From positions 5,101,501 to 5,165,500 of the forward strand of contig JAZARR010000230.1 in assembly GCA_037389465.1 (NCBI GenBank): 64,000 bases of DNA. Reading direction: 5' to 3'. This stretch comes from Baylisascaris procyonis (Eukaryota > Nematoda > Chromadorea > Rhabditida > Ascarididae). A program made the position numbers and the translations under genes. Under the pieces are notes generated by a model. It ran no database searches, was not told the DNA's origin, and was given only the letters and a program-made list of their open reading frames with translations. Every line of letters starts with the position of its first letter. Within the stretch, counting starts at the first letter, position 1. Below, one piece after another: positions 1 through 11,942 of this stretch.

Positions 1-3000
1 AGTCTGCTTGGTCATTAAGATAGTCTGCTTGGTCGTAAGATATGTCATAAGGAAATATAATGATAAAAGCACTCCGATGACAGTATCTTCACTGGCAGCC
101 AGGATATAAGAAATCTAAACGGTGGCACACTCGAATAAATCGCATAATAATTTCAAAAGATGCACCACTCCGATGATCGCTATGAGCGAAGCATAACGAA
201 CGTGCTGCATATAATATTCCTTGCTACAGATATCTGAAGTCTAAGTATGTGGTCAAAACATAAAACAAAATTGCCCATCAAGAATCTCTGGCTATTTCCA
301 ATTTGCAAGCACGAATTTTTTCTGATTACCTGATTCTTTCATGCAATTTCTTCCATTGCCTAAGTATTTTTAACACATCAGTCAACTAGATTCAAAATTG
401 GACTCCATTTTTTTCTGTTATATCCAGATAAGCTTTTCAAAATAATATCCACATTTTTTTCAAATAACTTGGTTCTATTACTATTCACAGCAACTCGATA
501 TCACCGCAATAAAGCTAGAAATTATGGCGATAATTTATGCCTCTACTATAACTTCAGAGGGGTCCTAAATTCGAACACTTTCCTTCTTTGTCCTCAAAAC
601 TTTAAATTTTATGAAATGAAACCCTCATTCGAACGATCACAGCTTATAATTCTTCCTATATATTAGAAATACTCATTGCATTGTCATAGGTCAGCGATTA
701 CTTTCAAAACAGTTCTGCACAATTTACAAAAGAACATCGTGTAGTACACGAGTGTCACGAGAATGGAAAATACTAGTTTTTGGGAATCTAGTTCTATCAC
801 GTGATTATTTCCTTTGACATGCTGACCCTTTTATATTACACTCTCATTTCTTTATTTAGTATACACAATATCGTTGCCATAAAAAGCATTCAAAACATAT
901 TTCCCACCGCTTCAATAAAACAATTTTGAGCTGCCACCACATTTGGCACTCAAACCAAAGCACTGTCTCAATCAGCACTTAGAGCGTATATTTCCCGTTA
1001 ACAAGAGCATAATATTCCCCGTTAACAATGCAAAATGTTTAGATGCATCCATACAAAGAAGAAGTGGATGAGACCAAAATTCCATCGCACAGTGCAGGAA
1101 GCGTGGTGGCTTTTGGAACCTGTTAGTGGGATTTTCGAAAATTCTCGGAGGACCTTAGGTATGGGCCTTCGGACTTTTTTAAAACCCCTGAGACACACCT
1201 GAAAACGTGGGAATGCCCCGAGGTTCTGGCACTCTAACAGGTTCCGAGTGAGAACTCGTGGAGTCAAAATAATACTGATTCAGGCCAACGCCTTGGTTCA
1301 GTATTGACTGCAAGGCCATAGTTGAATGGATGCACGGTGACTGAGTGCTGATCGGCGTTCTCGTCGACTGGCGTTTGTGCTGTACCGCTTCTATAATGCC
1401 ATCTGAGCAAACACCACAACTGAGGCTTTATTGCTTCGAATGGAAATTTCTCTTTTTTTCTATGTTCCAAAATCTTCCTAATAGAACAAAAGGAAACATA
1501 GGAATATATCGAGTTGAAGACACTTGACTATCTGTGAGAGTCAACTTAAACTCTTGCACACACAGACGTGCACTTAGTGAGCACAGATGCACACAACACG
1601 TACAGACAGAAACATACATATATACAGACATAGGAACGAAGATACGAGTGTGTTTTTATACGCTTCTACACATTCACTTTGCAAAAAACATTTCGGAATC
1701 GTCATATCTTTGCGAACATACATGTGTTTTTGTGTGCCCGGTAAAGTTATTTAATTCTGATTCAGGATCAATGAGAAGTGGAATCGCGAAATTTGTTACA
1801 TATAATGTATATTAGACGCTGACCTCTTCAACCATATCTGAATTGAATGGAACTGAAGTGAATTGAATTGAACTGTTTATTTCTTGCGAGGAAGCATATG
1901 CGCACCTTTTGCGAACTTCATACAACCGACAATAGACAATTGGCGATTGGATGGAAACTGATGAACACAAGCATGACTCATTAAGTGCGATTTAAGGAAG
2001 CTATTGTTCGATGATGGTTGAACCTGTTCTAATCGATATTAGTGTGCGATCTTTTGTTTATTCAATATTTGTTTCCAATTCGACCATGAGATCTTTTTCT
2101 GTAAAAGATTCCTTAATTAATTTTTTCTCCGAACCAAAAAATAGTTTGCATACTATCGCTTGGGACTTACGCGGAACTAAATTTTCTGTTTTGCCTTATT
2201 TAAGATACTTTCACAGTTAGAGAGCATAATCTTACTTACGTAAATTGCCACCTTCGGGGCTTACTACCAATAATTTTTTGCATCAACTGTAGATGTTTCC
2301 CAATGACAATTGCGGTTATTTCTAGAGAAAACCCTGTTTGTCAATATAGTAAGGCATTCAACTAGAAGGTTGAGCAATTATCGCTATAAAAGTATGCGTT
2401 TAGCGATCTAAGGTTATGAAGCAGTCTGAAGCAATACATGAAAATATCTTCGAAATGTGCGGGAAAAGTATACTTTTGCCATCACTCAACCCAAAGCTAT
2501 TAACTTTGTTGAAAACTTCAATTGGTGAGTATCATTGATTGCATTTCTTGATGCTTGCAAACTTGGTTTGGTGGTGCCTGATGGCAAATTTTGCAGCTCT
2601 ATAGTTTTGCATTGGTTAAGTTTCATCTTAGCTCGATTATGAATTCGTTAATACGCTTCAAGTATCTTCTAGTTTCTTCCTCGATCCTGTGGAATTCGTT
2701 AAGGTGACAAGAATACAAAAACAAAAATTATCAGCACATAACATGACCTTTCTTTTTTCGTTGAATTCCTCCAGATTACATAAGAAGAATGTCACTAGCG
2801 ATGGTCGAAGCAGCCCACTTCTCTGGATACCTTATCATAACCAAAATCGGAGAGAGCACCATTTGGTTGCCTTGCTACCTGAGGTTCAAAGAGAAGTTTT
2901 TCAATACATATTTCATCGGTAGAGCTAGCCACTGAGATCCAAGGGCTAGTCAATACAGCAGCAATTTTCGCTTGGCCTTGTCGTAGACCTTTCTAATAGG

Positions 3001-6000
3001 CAGCTGAAAAAGAAGCGCAACTTTTCAGCTCTCAAGAGCGTTATAACTCTCGAAACAGATGGTAATAACAGAACAGCACTGATGCAAACCACGTTGGATG
3101 TTGAGTAGCTTACAGTCAATGATCGGTACAACACCGTGAATGCATTGCCGAAAAATTTTCGCCAGCAAAACAAAAATATTATCTTTCTATATAACTCGAT
3201 GAGCTCATTTCTTCCACCGACATCTTCGGAAGTGCAATAATTTTGCCTCTTTTCCAGATGTATGGAATAGCAACAGTTGTGATAATTCAAGTGAACAGCA
3301 AAAAAAATCTCAGAGTATTGGTTGGGTTTCCCGAGTCTTAGATGCTACAATCGAAGCGCTGTACAACATTCCAGCAAAGATGAGATAGCCGCATTTGTGG
3401 ATATGATTGATGCATAGCAATTCTTTGATATGCTTCACATTAATCCATAAATTTCAACAGAATTTATATGGATTTCAAAGCGTCCAAAAACCTAAATAAA
3501 TTTTACGTTGATTGCATTTTTATTTGACATCAATCGGCTCATGCAAATAGAGAAAAGAAATTTGTGCGAAAGGCGAGACCAGAAACTGTGAAGGCATTTC
3601 TTGTTTGTTTGTCTTCTATATACTTTGTCATTTCCTATTGGTAACTTTAAAATGTCAATGGAAGGAAATAAACGTAAAGAGATGAATAAGTTGAAGATCA
3701 ATAAGCGCAACAATGTTACCGGCTATAAAACCAAATGCTTCTACATTGAACGGGAGATGATTAAGGTACTGTCGTGGCAGAGGATATGTTCTATGAATGT
3801 TTTCAGGTAGAATTGGGCACCTATAAAACGGAGATTGTGTGTTTATGTAAGGATTCAAGACATGTTTCGCAGAAGGCTAGATGATGCAACATGAAAACAA
3901 CCTCTCTTTATAGTGATCAGGGCTGTAATGCTCTTCCAGCAGTGAAAGAGCTGTGATCAGAACTGACTGAAGTGAACTCTGATTTTAGAGAGCCTGAAAA
4001 GGGTACACAACCATGGGTAGCTCGCACAGGAATGTAAAAACGCAGACCTTGACAGCTGATCTGGCATGTTGTTCTACTTGTTTTTTCACTCCTTTTCTTT
4101 TATTTCCTTACCATGTATAAATGACATTTCTCTAAGTCGGTATAGTTGCTCATTTTCGTGAATAGACTGCCAATAGTGAGCGAGAGAGAGAAGGAGAAAG
4201 AGAAATTTGAGCGGACTAGGCATTACTGACAACTGTCTATTAATATCTGTTCGTTTATGAGCACAGCGTTTAGTGCAAAATGTGCTAATCGAGAGAGTTC
4301 ATCAATTCGACGTTGAAAATGAATGATCATTTTCTTGCAGAGCACTGCAAACGACGAGTTTATGAATGAGCGATCGGCGATTTCGTCGATGAGTGCAAAA
4401 AGCGAAAGACAATCAATAGAGCCCACATTTTTTGTCTCATCGATTGCAAATATAAACCATCTTCACAACAATGATCCTTTCTAAACTTTTTGGGAAGAAG
4501 AGAAGAGAGACAAAAGAGGGAGGAATACAAGGGATGGGATTGAATTTCCATTGCAATTTTTGAAACTAGCTAAAGCATAAAAAGCAACCAATAAAAAATA
4601 GCTGCATTTTTTCACCGCTATAGAATCATCAAATTCCACGAAGAGTATAATCGGCTGTTACTATGTATAGCGGTAATTTCCACATGATGTAGTCGCAGCA
4701 CTTATTTGAGTGATAAAAATCCCTCATTAATCGAGGTGAACTTAAATTGAATTAATTAAAAAAAAATGTAAGTATATCAGAAAATAAGAACCAACCACTA
4801 AACTTCATCAAAGTTTCAATGCTAAGTTACTCTAACCAGATTTCCTTTGTTCCCTTCAGGAAAGAGGTTGGAAAAATTAGTTGCTGTCTAAAAACTTCCT
4901 ACTTTGCAGTCACAGAATGAGCGCTTCTGAAAAAAATCCAAATTTAAGTGTTCCTTTAGAACTAGCTCCAAGTTCGGGAAAATTTTTGTGTCCAAATAAG
5001 CTCAAGTTCCAGTTATATCCCCAAAATCTTATCACAGTTTTCTTGAAAAATTCGTCTGGAACACATTTGACTTAGGTTTCTGAAAAATCCATCCCCGAGC
5101 AAAATTTGAATTTCGGAAATTGCATCGAACGAACAGCAAAAATTTCCTAATTTTGAATGAAATCGTTGAAATACTTCGACAGTATTATAAAGCGTTCACG
5201 ACTTTAGTATAAATTTTCCCATCTCACATCAAATTTCCTCTTATCATGAAAGCGATCCTTCTCTCTGCCTTCTCCGTGCACCCTCTTCCCCGTTCTCGCG
5301 GTCACCCCTGCCTCCTTGCCTCAGAAAATTGTTTTAATGCTGGTTACAACGCTTTCTATAATCATCACTGTGAATGAGAAATGCAATACCTGTTGTAATG
5401 ATTTTGCAGAGATGCCTTATAAATGAATTCATTTAGAGACATCGCAGTTTTTTCAAAAACTGGAGATCTAGCCCTGATCAACTTCAGTACACTGTCAACG
5501 GCAACTCGATAAGTTCCGCTGATTTCTTTTTTTTTGATTTATTTTACTTTTTATGAAAATACTTGTGAACAATATATTTGTTCTATTAATGCTTTGGACA
5601 CATCTGTATTTTTATCAGTGTACTGTTGTGTATATATATATATGCAAGGAAGCAAGGGAAGAGGGGAAGGACTAGGAGAAAGAGGAGGGGAACCTCTCTC
5701 TTTTGTAGCATGAAAGTGAAGCAGTTTCCTTTGATGTCAACATCAGTTATTCAACCATTCCCTATAGTAAAATACAATCAATACGCCAATATAAAAGCGA
5801 ACATATTTACCCAAAAAGTACAATTGCGAACGTAATCTAAGTGATTATATTCAATGATATATATTAAATGATTGCAATGAATGTAAATAAAATATTGCCC
5901 TTTATATTGCCGCATCTTCATCGTGTTTTGCTAGTGATGATTATAGTACAGTGAAACGTTGAGAAGAATATTTTATCTGTGCATCGATGTTACTGCTGCT

Positions 6001-6150
6001 TTATGCATTGCAGAATTAATATTTTTAAGATATATGTCTTGCAAATAAAACACATGTCCTGCAAAAGATTTATTTCGACATTTGAAAATTTTTGCGGCAG
6101 ACGTATGATCTTTTCAATGTTTGTTTATATCGTCAAATATTTGGGGTCGG
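1..6150. other. Intergenic or undetermined sequence, no gene recognised
   Basis: No frame here has recognisable domains, and the open frames are short (up to about 110 codons) and occur on both strands. Visible structure is limited to an imperfect direct repeat of about 21 bp at the very start (positions 1-43, beginning AGTCTGCTTGGTC), a hairpin-forming stretch at 1271-1305, a 12-bp inverted pair (GGAACCTGTTAG near 1118 and its complement near 1233) and a purine-rich tract around 5645-5700. Distal exons of a neighbouring gene cannot be excluded. Confidence 0.5.
1271..1305. repeat. Short hairpin (inverted repeat)
   Basis: Outer arms AATACTGA and TCAGTATT are exact reverse complements, and an inner CCAA/TTGG pair could extend the stem. 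No gene is recognised on either side, so a role as a structured RNA or as a transposon end is open. Confidence 0.4.
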
Positions 6151-6166
6151 CGCACTTAGCCAAAAA

Positions 6167-7638
6167 GAGACGGAGAGAGACCGCGCGCGTCTTCAGCGAG
6201 CGACGCGGCACTGGTCACTCTGAAAAAAATCGTCACAATAAATGTGAAAATATACAGTAAGAAATGAGATTCGAACAACGGATTTCGGCACATTCGAAAG
6301 AGCATTAAAAGTTCTATCAGAATCAAAAATAATCTCGGAGAAAAACAAGAACTTTTCTATAAGATCGATTTTTTATACGACGTGCAATTGGGGGAAATTG
6401 CATGGTCATCGATAAATCACTGCCTATAACTAACTGTATGAAGGAACAAGATTGGGAAGAGTGGCTAGGTACATTCGAAAGAGCATTAAAAGTTCTATCA
6501 GAATCAAAAATAATCTCGGAGAAGAACAAGAACTTTCCTATAAGATCGATTTTTTATATGACGTGCAATTGAGGGAAATTGCATGGTCATCGATAAATCA
6601 CTGCCTATAACTAACTGTATGAAGGAACAAGGTTGGGAAGAGTGGCTAGGTACATTCGAAAGAGCATTAAAAGTTCTATCAGAATCAAAAATAATCTCGG
6701 AGAAGAACAAGAACTTTCCTATAAGATCGATTTTTTATATGACGTGCAATTGAGGGAAATTGCATGGTCATCGATAAATCACTGCCTATAACCAACTGTA
6801 TGAAGGAACAAGGTTGGGAAGAGTGGCTAGGTACATTCGAAAGAGCATTAAAAGTTCTGTCAGAATCAAAAATAATCTCGGAGAAGAACAAGAACTTTTC
6901 TATAAGATCGATTTTTTATATGACGTGCAATTGAGGGAAATTGCATGGTCATCGATAAATCACTGCCTATAACTAACTGTATGAAGGAACAAGGTTGGGA
7001 AGAGTGGCTAGGTACATTCGAAAGAACGTTAAAAGCTCTATCAGAACCAGAAATAACCTCGGAGAAAAACAAGAACTTTTCTATAAGTTCGATTTTTTAT
7101 ATGACGTGAAATTGAGGAAAATTGCATGGTCATCGATAAATCAGGGCCTATAACTGTATGAAGGAACAAGATTGGGAAGAGTGACTAGGTACATTCGAAA
7201 GAACGTTAAAAGCTCTATCAGAATCAAAAATAATCTCGGACAAAAACAAGAACTTTTCTATAAGATCAATTTCTTATACGCAGTGCAACTGACATAAATT
7301 GCAGTGTCGCCTTATCTATTATCTCATGCGCTATAGCTGTGCATTTATGACATTGCTCTTAATGAAGAACTCAATTCATGGCACACATTGACGATTTACT
7401 GAATTGACAAAACCATTCATAAATAACATTGAACTCGTTATGGCTGTTATGAATGGATCTTTCATGCGATTGTTACATGCACCAGTTAAGAATTCTTCAA
7501 TTGAACATTTGTGAGTTTCCTTCATTTCATTTCTTTCCATATGTGCATACTGATATGTAAGTTCGCTTGATGATAGAAAAGCCAACCGACGCATCAGCAT
7601 GTGGTTAATTGCATTGCCATACGCTGATTGCATACAAC
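6167..7638 (+). repeat. Left inverted arm (1472 bp, with tandem expansion)
   Basis: It reads inward from the GC-rich end block, through five tandem units (6290-7190) and a partial sixth, into a unique inner part (about 7191-7638) that matches the right arm with only scattered differences. Removing the five full units leaves 571 bp, the same length as the right arm. Confidence 0.75.
6290..7190 (+). repeat. Tandem repeat, five units of 181/181/181/181/177 bp
   Basis: Units begin with ACATTCGAAAG at 6290, 6471, 6652, 6833 and 7014; the next copy of the start, at 7191, opens a partial unit that continues into arm sequence. Units 2 to 4 are nearly identical and the outer ones are more diverged, as expected from unequal exchange. 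The 181-bp period is not a multiple of three, so no frame runs through the array. Each unit carries a 68-codon frame on the minus strand and, in most units, one of about 45 codons on the plus strand beginning MKEQGWEEW. Neither is a recognisable protein. Confidence 0.85.
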
Positions 7639-7949
7639 ACTTGCTTTCCGACATAGACCCGTCAGGATTGAGAAGGGAAAAGCGATTCGAATGCTACATG
7701 CTTCCAACTGGAAAAATTGAAGTTTACATGGCAGCGGACCACAAGTGGTTACAAGGCAGGGAAATTTCTATGTAAACAGTGAAACGACTGCTTACATTGA
7801 ACAGCACAACTATAGCTATAAAGCCAGTTCCAGGATGTGGTGGAAATGAGGAGAAGATGGGGCTATCAAGAACCCTCGTTTCGAACCACTAATCTAGAAT
7901 GGCTGAATAACGTCTAAAGAAGCACTTGCCACACGTACAAGTTAACTAT
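7639..7949. other. Loop region between the inverted arms
   Basis: Single-copy sequence within the window. A short plus-strand frame at about 7678-7775 reads like protein (includes ECYMLPTGKIEVYMAADHKW) but stops soon after. It could be the last trace of an internal coding region of the element. No family was recognised. Confidence 0.3.
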
Positions 7950-8520
7950 GTTGCATGCAATCAACGTATGACAATACAATTAACCACAATGCGTCGGTTG
8001 GCTTTTCTATCATCAAGCGAACTTACATATCAGTATGCACATATGGAAAGAAATGAAATGAAGGAAACTCATAAATGTTCAATTGAAGAATTCTTAACTG
8101 GTGCATGTAACAATCGCATGAAAGATCCATTCATAACAGCCATAACGAGTTCAATGTTATTTATGAATGGTTTTGTCAATTCAGTAAATCGTCAATGTGT
8201 GTCATGAACTGAGTTCTTCATTAAGAGCAATGTCATAAATGCACAGCTATAGCGCATGAGATAATAGATAAGGCGACAGTGCAATTTATGTCACTTGCAC
8301 TGCGTATAAGAAATTGATCTTATAGAAAAGTTCCTGTTTTTGTCCGAGATTATTTTTGATTCTGATAGAGCTTCTAACGTTCTTTCGAATGTGTCGAAAT
8401 CCGTTGTCCGAATCTCATTTCCTTACTGTATATTTTCACATTTATTGCGACGATTTATTTCCGAATGACCAGTGCCGCGTCGCTCGCTGAAGGCGCGCGC
8501 GGTCTCTCTCCATCTCTCTC
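7950..8520 (-). repeat. Right inverted arm (571 bp, no tandem expansion)
   Basis: Reverse complement of the left arm with the five tandem units absent. It carries one unit boundary (the sequence around 8340-8395 corresponds to the junction seen at 7191). A frame of about 65 codons starting MRRLAFLSSSELTYQ is open here on the plus strand and in the left arm on the minus strand. Confidence 0.75.
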
Positions 8521-9352
8521 TTGCACCTGCGCTTGTGGCTAATGTTACCCACATCTTGCGCATAAATATCGCCAGTTCTATCGACTGGCTATTTGCAAAA
8601 TTCGAGTTAAATAAACGGAGTTCAGATTTTTTTTTCAACTTGTTGGTCCATTTCACTGGAACCTTGTATCTACACGTTTGCATATATGCATGCGATCGGG
8701 ATATTTTCTAATTAAGAGCACAATGCACCATGAAGTTCACGACCAAAAAACCATGTGAGGCATCTGTTAATGTCATTCACCTCAACGATTCGCGCAAGTG
8801 TTTATTGAATTGAGCGGTTAGAATAGAAACTTGCCTGAAATGCTCACTAGTGATGACACCGGGCCATCTAGGTGATGAAAGTGCTTACTAGCATATTCCT
8901 GCTTGTGAGTTAATACTTGTTATATACCGAAACAAGGAAGCGAAGGGGAATAAACAATCAAATACCGCAGTAGAGACTAAGTTTGCTGATCGCGGGATTT
9001 AAAAAATCATCAACTGAATCTTCAACGGGTCTGCAATGTTTTCCAAGGTTATGATGTATAAAAGGCCTCTTTCTTCCCCACTGTATTATTCGTTTTCTAT
9101 GCCTCACTGAGTCAGCAGCCAATGCCGATGCCTCATACAATGAACCTCGATGAAATGTGCGTTCCAGAAAAGTAGAGACTCTCTTTTATGTGATCTGTTA
9201 TCTATTCAATCACATTGCACCGTATGAATCTGCTCTAACCTTTCAAAATTGTTTTGAAGGAAGGGTGAATATAACATTTAATTGATATTCGATATCCCTG
9301 AACTTCGATCAGTAACGTTGCCTTTGATGTAAACAAGTTATCCTAAAATTTG

Positions 9353-9440
9353 TACTTTTTCGATCAGTGACCTGTTGACGATCGCCATCTATCAGTTACT
9401 TTTTCGATCAGTGACCTGTTGACGATCGCCATCTATCAGT
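9353..9440. repeat. Perfect tandem duplication, 2 x 44 bp
   Basis: Units 9353-9396 and 9397-9440 look identical. Each contains GATCAGTGACC, CTGTTGACGA and GATCGCCATC. The 10-mer CTGTTGACGA also occurs 194 bp before the start codon of globin B (18600-18609), so this could be a duplicated regulatory module about 0.9 kb upstream of globin A. Confidence 0.7.
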
Positions 9441-10346
9441 GGCATTTCACCGAGTACAGATGCAGAGGAGGTGGGTGGGGCTTGCAAACGAAGCCGAGTA
9501 TATATAGTTGTCGTTGGAGGTGTTCAGGTATATTTGTTTATGAACCCAACCCCGGGGAACACCAATGGAAATTCGTTTCCATCTTCAACCTGAATTCAAT
9601 GCTCCTTTATTTAGTAGCTGCATTTGACAGTGAAGCTTAGTAGATGCGTAATGAAAATTTTTCCGCTGAGATTAACTTTTACTCATCAATTCGAAATTAT
9701 TTCCTTTTGCAAAATCCGATTATAATTTGAAATCACCGAGCACTTAATTACTAATTACTAGATAAACGTCATAAAGGGTCTTATTATTCCACTACCGTAC
9801 TCAAACGCTTGTTAGTAAGCATCGTTTTCTATGAATTCTCAAGTCACTGCTATTATCAATAGTGAAATTATCTGTAAATCAGTGAATATCATCATTTAAA
9901 TGAACATAATTATTCGATAATTGTTGCCTTTTTTAAAACAATAATACTTCATAACAACAAACTTTTCCCTATGACCGTATTTAGAACAGAAACGAACGGA
10001 TTATTTAAAAGAAAAGATATGCAGATCAGGAACTCATATCTTCTGCACGAATTATGAAGTCATTGCTGGAATTGTTATTTCATTCGTTTAAAGCAACCCT
10101 CACCCATAAAAAGAAGTCGCTATTTCTATTTTTTTAAGCAAACAAATCATCATTTATTCAATAAAATGCGCCTATTTGCTTCATTGCCATCAGCAAATCT
10201 AAAGAATTGTTCGCAGAGATTCTTTTCAATTATATTTTTAAAAAAATGTTAATATGTGAGCTCCTTTACCTCATATGTTTTCTCATTTTCTGAAATGATA
10301 ACAAGAAATATTCTCGGATATCCGTTGTTATAAAGATGAATACTCA

Positions 10347-10352
10347 TTTCAG
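10347..10352 (+). promoter_or_regulatory. Candidate trans-splice (SL) acceptor of globin A
   Basis: TTTCAG, the nematode 3' splice consensus, lies 14 nt before the ATG at 10367 with no ATG between. This spacing is typical for spliced-leader addition to a nematode mRNA. Which leader is used cannot be told from the sequence. Confidence 0.5.
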
Positions 10353-10366
10353 GAAGGTAAAAAAAA

Positions 10367-11707
10367 ATGGCCGCAAAACTGTGTCAGAAATCTTTGGAAA
10401 GTGTCCCATGTGGTCTTGGTGCAAAAGAAATCGAGCATGGAACAGATCTTTATGCCCTGTAAGAGTTTCGAAATAATTTTTTTTTTTTTTCAAAAAGAAT
10501 TCAGTGGAATTTTATTTGAAACGAATAAATTAATAAAATTGTCGCAAAATGGAAAATGAAATGTTGAAGAGTAATAAAATTGTCGTAAACTGATAAGATT
10601 ATTGCCTATAACTTATTTAAGTGGGAATTTTCAATTTATTATCAATATCACATTTGTAAAACTTCACTGATGTTAGTATAAAGGAGTATAGCACTGTTTT
10701 CATATTGGGCATTCATTACTATTTAAGTCGATGGAGTAGCAACCAAGATTAATTTAGGGGAATATACGATAAAGAGATGTAAAATAGATGGCTGAGGAAT
10801 ATACGGTATAGAGGTGGGGTATTACTGTTAGATGTTTACTTAGTGGAGAAATAACAATTGAATGAGAGGGATGCGAAAGCGGTGGAGTGAAGGCATAAGA
10901 ATTGATTTCTGCTAAACATATAAAGAGGAATTATAGATGATATCGTAAAGGAGCTGTGATCAGTTAATTTATTAGTGTTTTCGATAATGCATAAAACATC
11001 GGCCGTAAAAAGAAATGAAAGTGCCACATATATGCTGAAAATGTATAAAGCGTCTTCAAATTATATCTTTACTTTTACTTTGTATAGGTGAGAAATGAAA
11101 TCACCCAACTGAAGAAATAAATAAATATTTTAGAGTTTTGAATTATCAAATATTTCCCCATTATCGTTATTCTTTTAAGGATATTCGATAAACATCCTGA
11201 ACTTCGTCACTATTTCAAGGGAAATGAGAACTTGACTGGTGCACAAGTTAAAACCAGCGACCATTTCAAGAAACAAGGTGAGTCATGGCTACTTTTTTAG
11301 ATTATTAGTAACTATGCATTTAGCGATTTATCTATTGACTCGAATTTTGCCCAGAATTGGAATGAAATTTTTTATGAAATTCTCTTGGAATTAAAATATG
11401 CTAATTGCAATATTATTTTGCAGGACAAACGCTTTTGCTAGCGTGTCATGCACTAGCGAATATGCTCGATGACCCGGCGAGTTTCAAAGCATATAGCAGG
11501 GAAATTATTGACCGCCATCTCAGGGTCAACGTCCATCTTGACCCCAAACTCTGGAATGTAAGTCGATAGAAAAATGATTTAATAAAATATCAGAAAGGTC
11601 ATCTCTTCGAAAAATGAGTTCGTTTTTAATACAATAGAAATTTTTAGAACAGCGATATATGCAAGTATGTAGTATATGTATATATACATATAACCCCTAT
11701 CGAGTGC

Positions 11708-11764
<57 letters not shown>

Positions 11765-11942
11765 AGAGGGGTTTCAGTCATTGATGTTTTTTTTATTACA
11801 GGCATTCTGGCCGATATTCCTCGACTATCTGTCAACAAAAGGAAGCGTTGACGATGCGACAAAGAATGCGTGGTTGCAACTTGGCAAGCAGTTCTCCGAT
11901 GAATGCCTAAGCCACCTTAAAAATCTTGGTCAACCGCATTAG
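10367..11942 (+). CDS. Intracellular nematode globin A (GLB-1-like)
   Basis: Four exons: 10367-10458, 11180-11277, 11424-11557 and 11802-11942 (465 nt, 154 aa), each intron GT-AG. The protein is a single-domain nematode globin, expected to bind O2 reversibly in the cytoplasm as the GLB-1 and body-wall globins do. Key residues are visible: Tyr29 (B10) in DLYALIF, Gln63 (E7, distal) in KKQGQ, and His95 (F8, proximal haem ligand) in IIDRH. The Tyr-B10/Gln-E7 pair is the combination behind the high oxygen affinity of Ascaris globin, so high affinity is inferred. There is no signal peptide, so it is not the secreted perienteric type. Introns fall at B12.2, E8.1 and about G7.0. The C-terminus HLKNLGQPH resembles that of C. 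elegans GLB-1. Its paralogue lies 6.9 kb downstream on the same strand. A polyadenylation signal AATAAA is at 12252-12257, with another at 12469. Confidence 0.9.
11709..11762. repeat. (TA)n microsatellite in globin A intron 3
   Basis: About 27 uninterrupted TA dinucleotides, ending 39 nt before exon 4. Its length is likely to be polymorphic. Confidence 0.95.

Larger units (their letters stand above)
6150..8545. mobile_element. Foldback-type inverted-repeat element (non-autonomous, unclassified)
   Basis: Two long inverted arms, 6167-7638 and 7950-8520, flank a loop of about 310 bp. Both outer ends carry the same GC-rich block (containing GCGAGCGACGCGGCACTGGT in the left orientation), followed inward by the same AT-rich sequence. 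A 7-bp inverted pair just outside (TTAGCCA at 6156-6162, TGGCTAA at 8536-8542) suggests the ends reach slightly further with a small indel. No transposase domain is recognisable and I could not define a target-site duplication, so the superfamily is unknown. The layout fits a foldback element or MITE-like derivative with long terminal inverted repeats. An inverted duplication of local sequence is the alternative. Confidence 0.7.
8546..10366. other. Intergenic sequence, 5' flank of globin A
   Basis: No gene recognised. It contains a perfect 44-bp tandem duplication (9353-9440). The proximal 400 bp before the globin start are AT-rich, with no clear TATA element. A minus-strand frame at 8958-9140 (60 codons) was examined and has no recognisable domain. 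Confidence 0.5.

Noticed and set aside
2946..3290. 114-codon minus-strand frame
   Set aside because: No domain, low-quality composition, no splice partners.
6290..7190. CRISPR array
   Set aside because: The units are contiguous 181-bp direct repeats without short repeats and unique spacers, in eukaryotic DNA with spliced genes.
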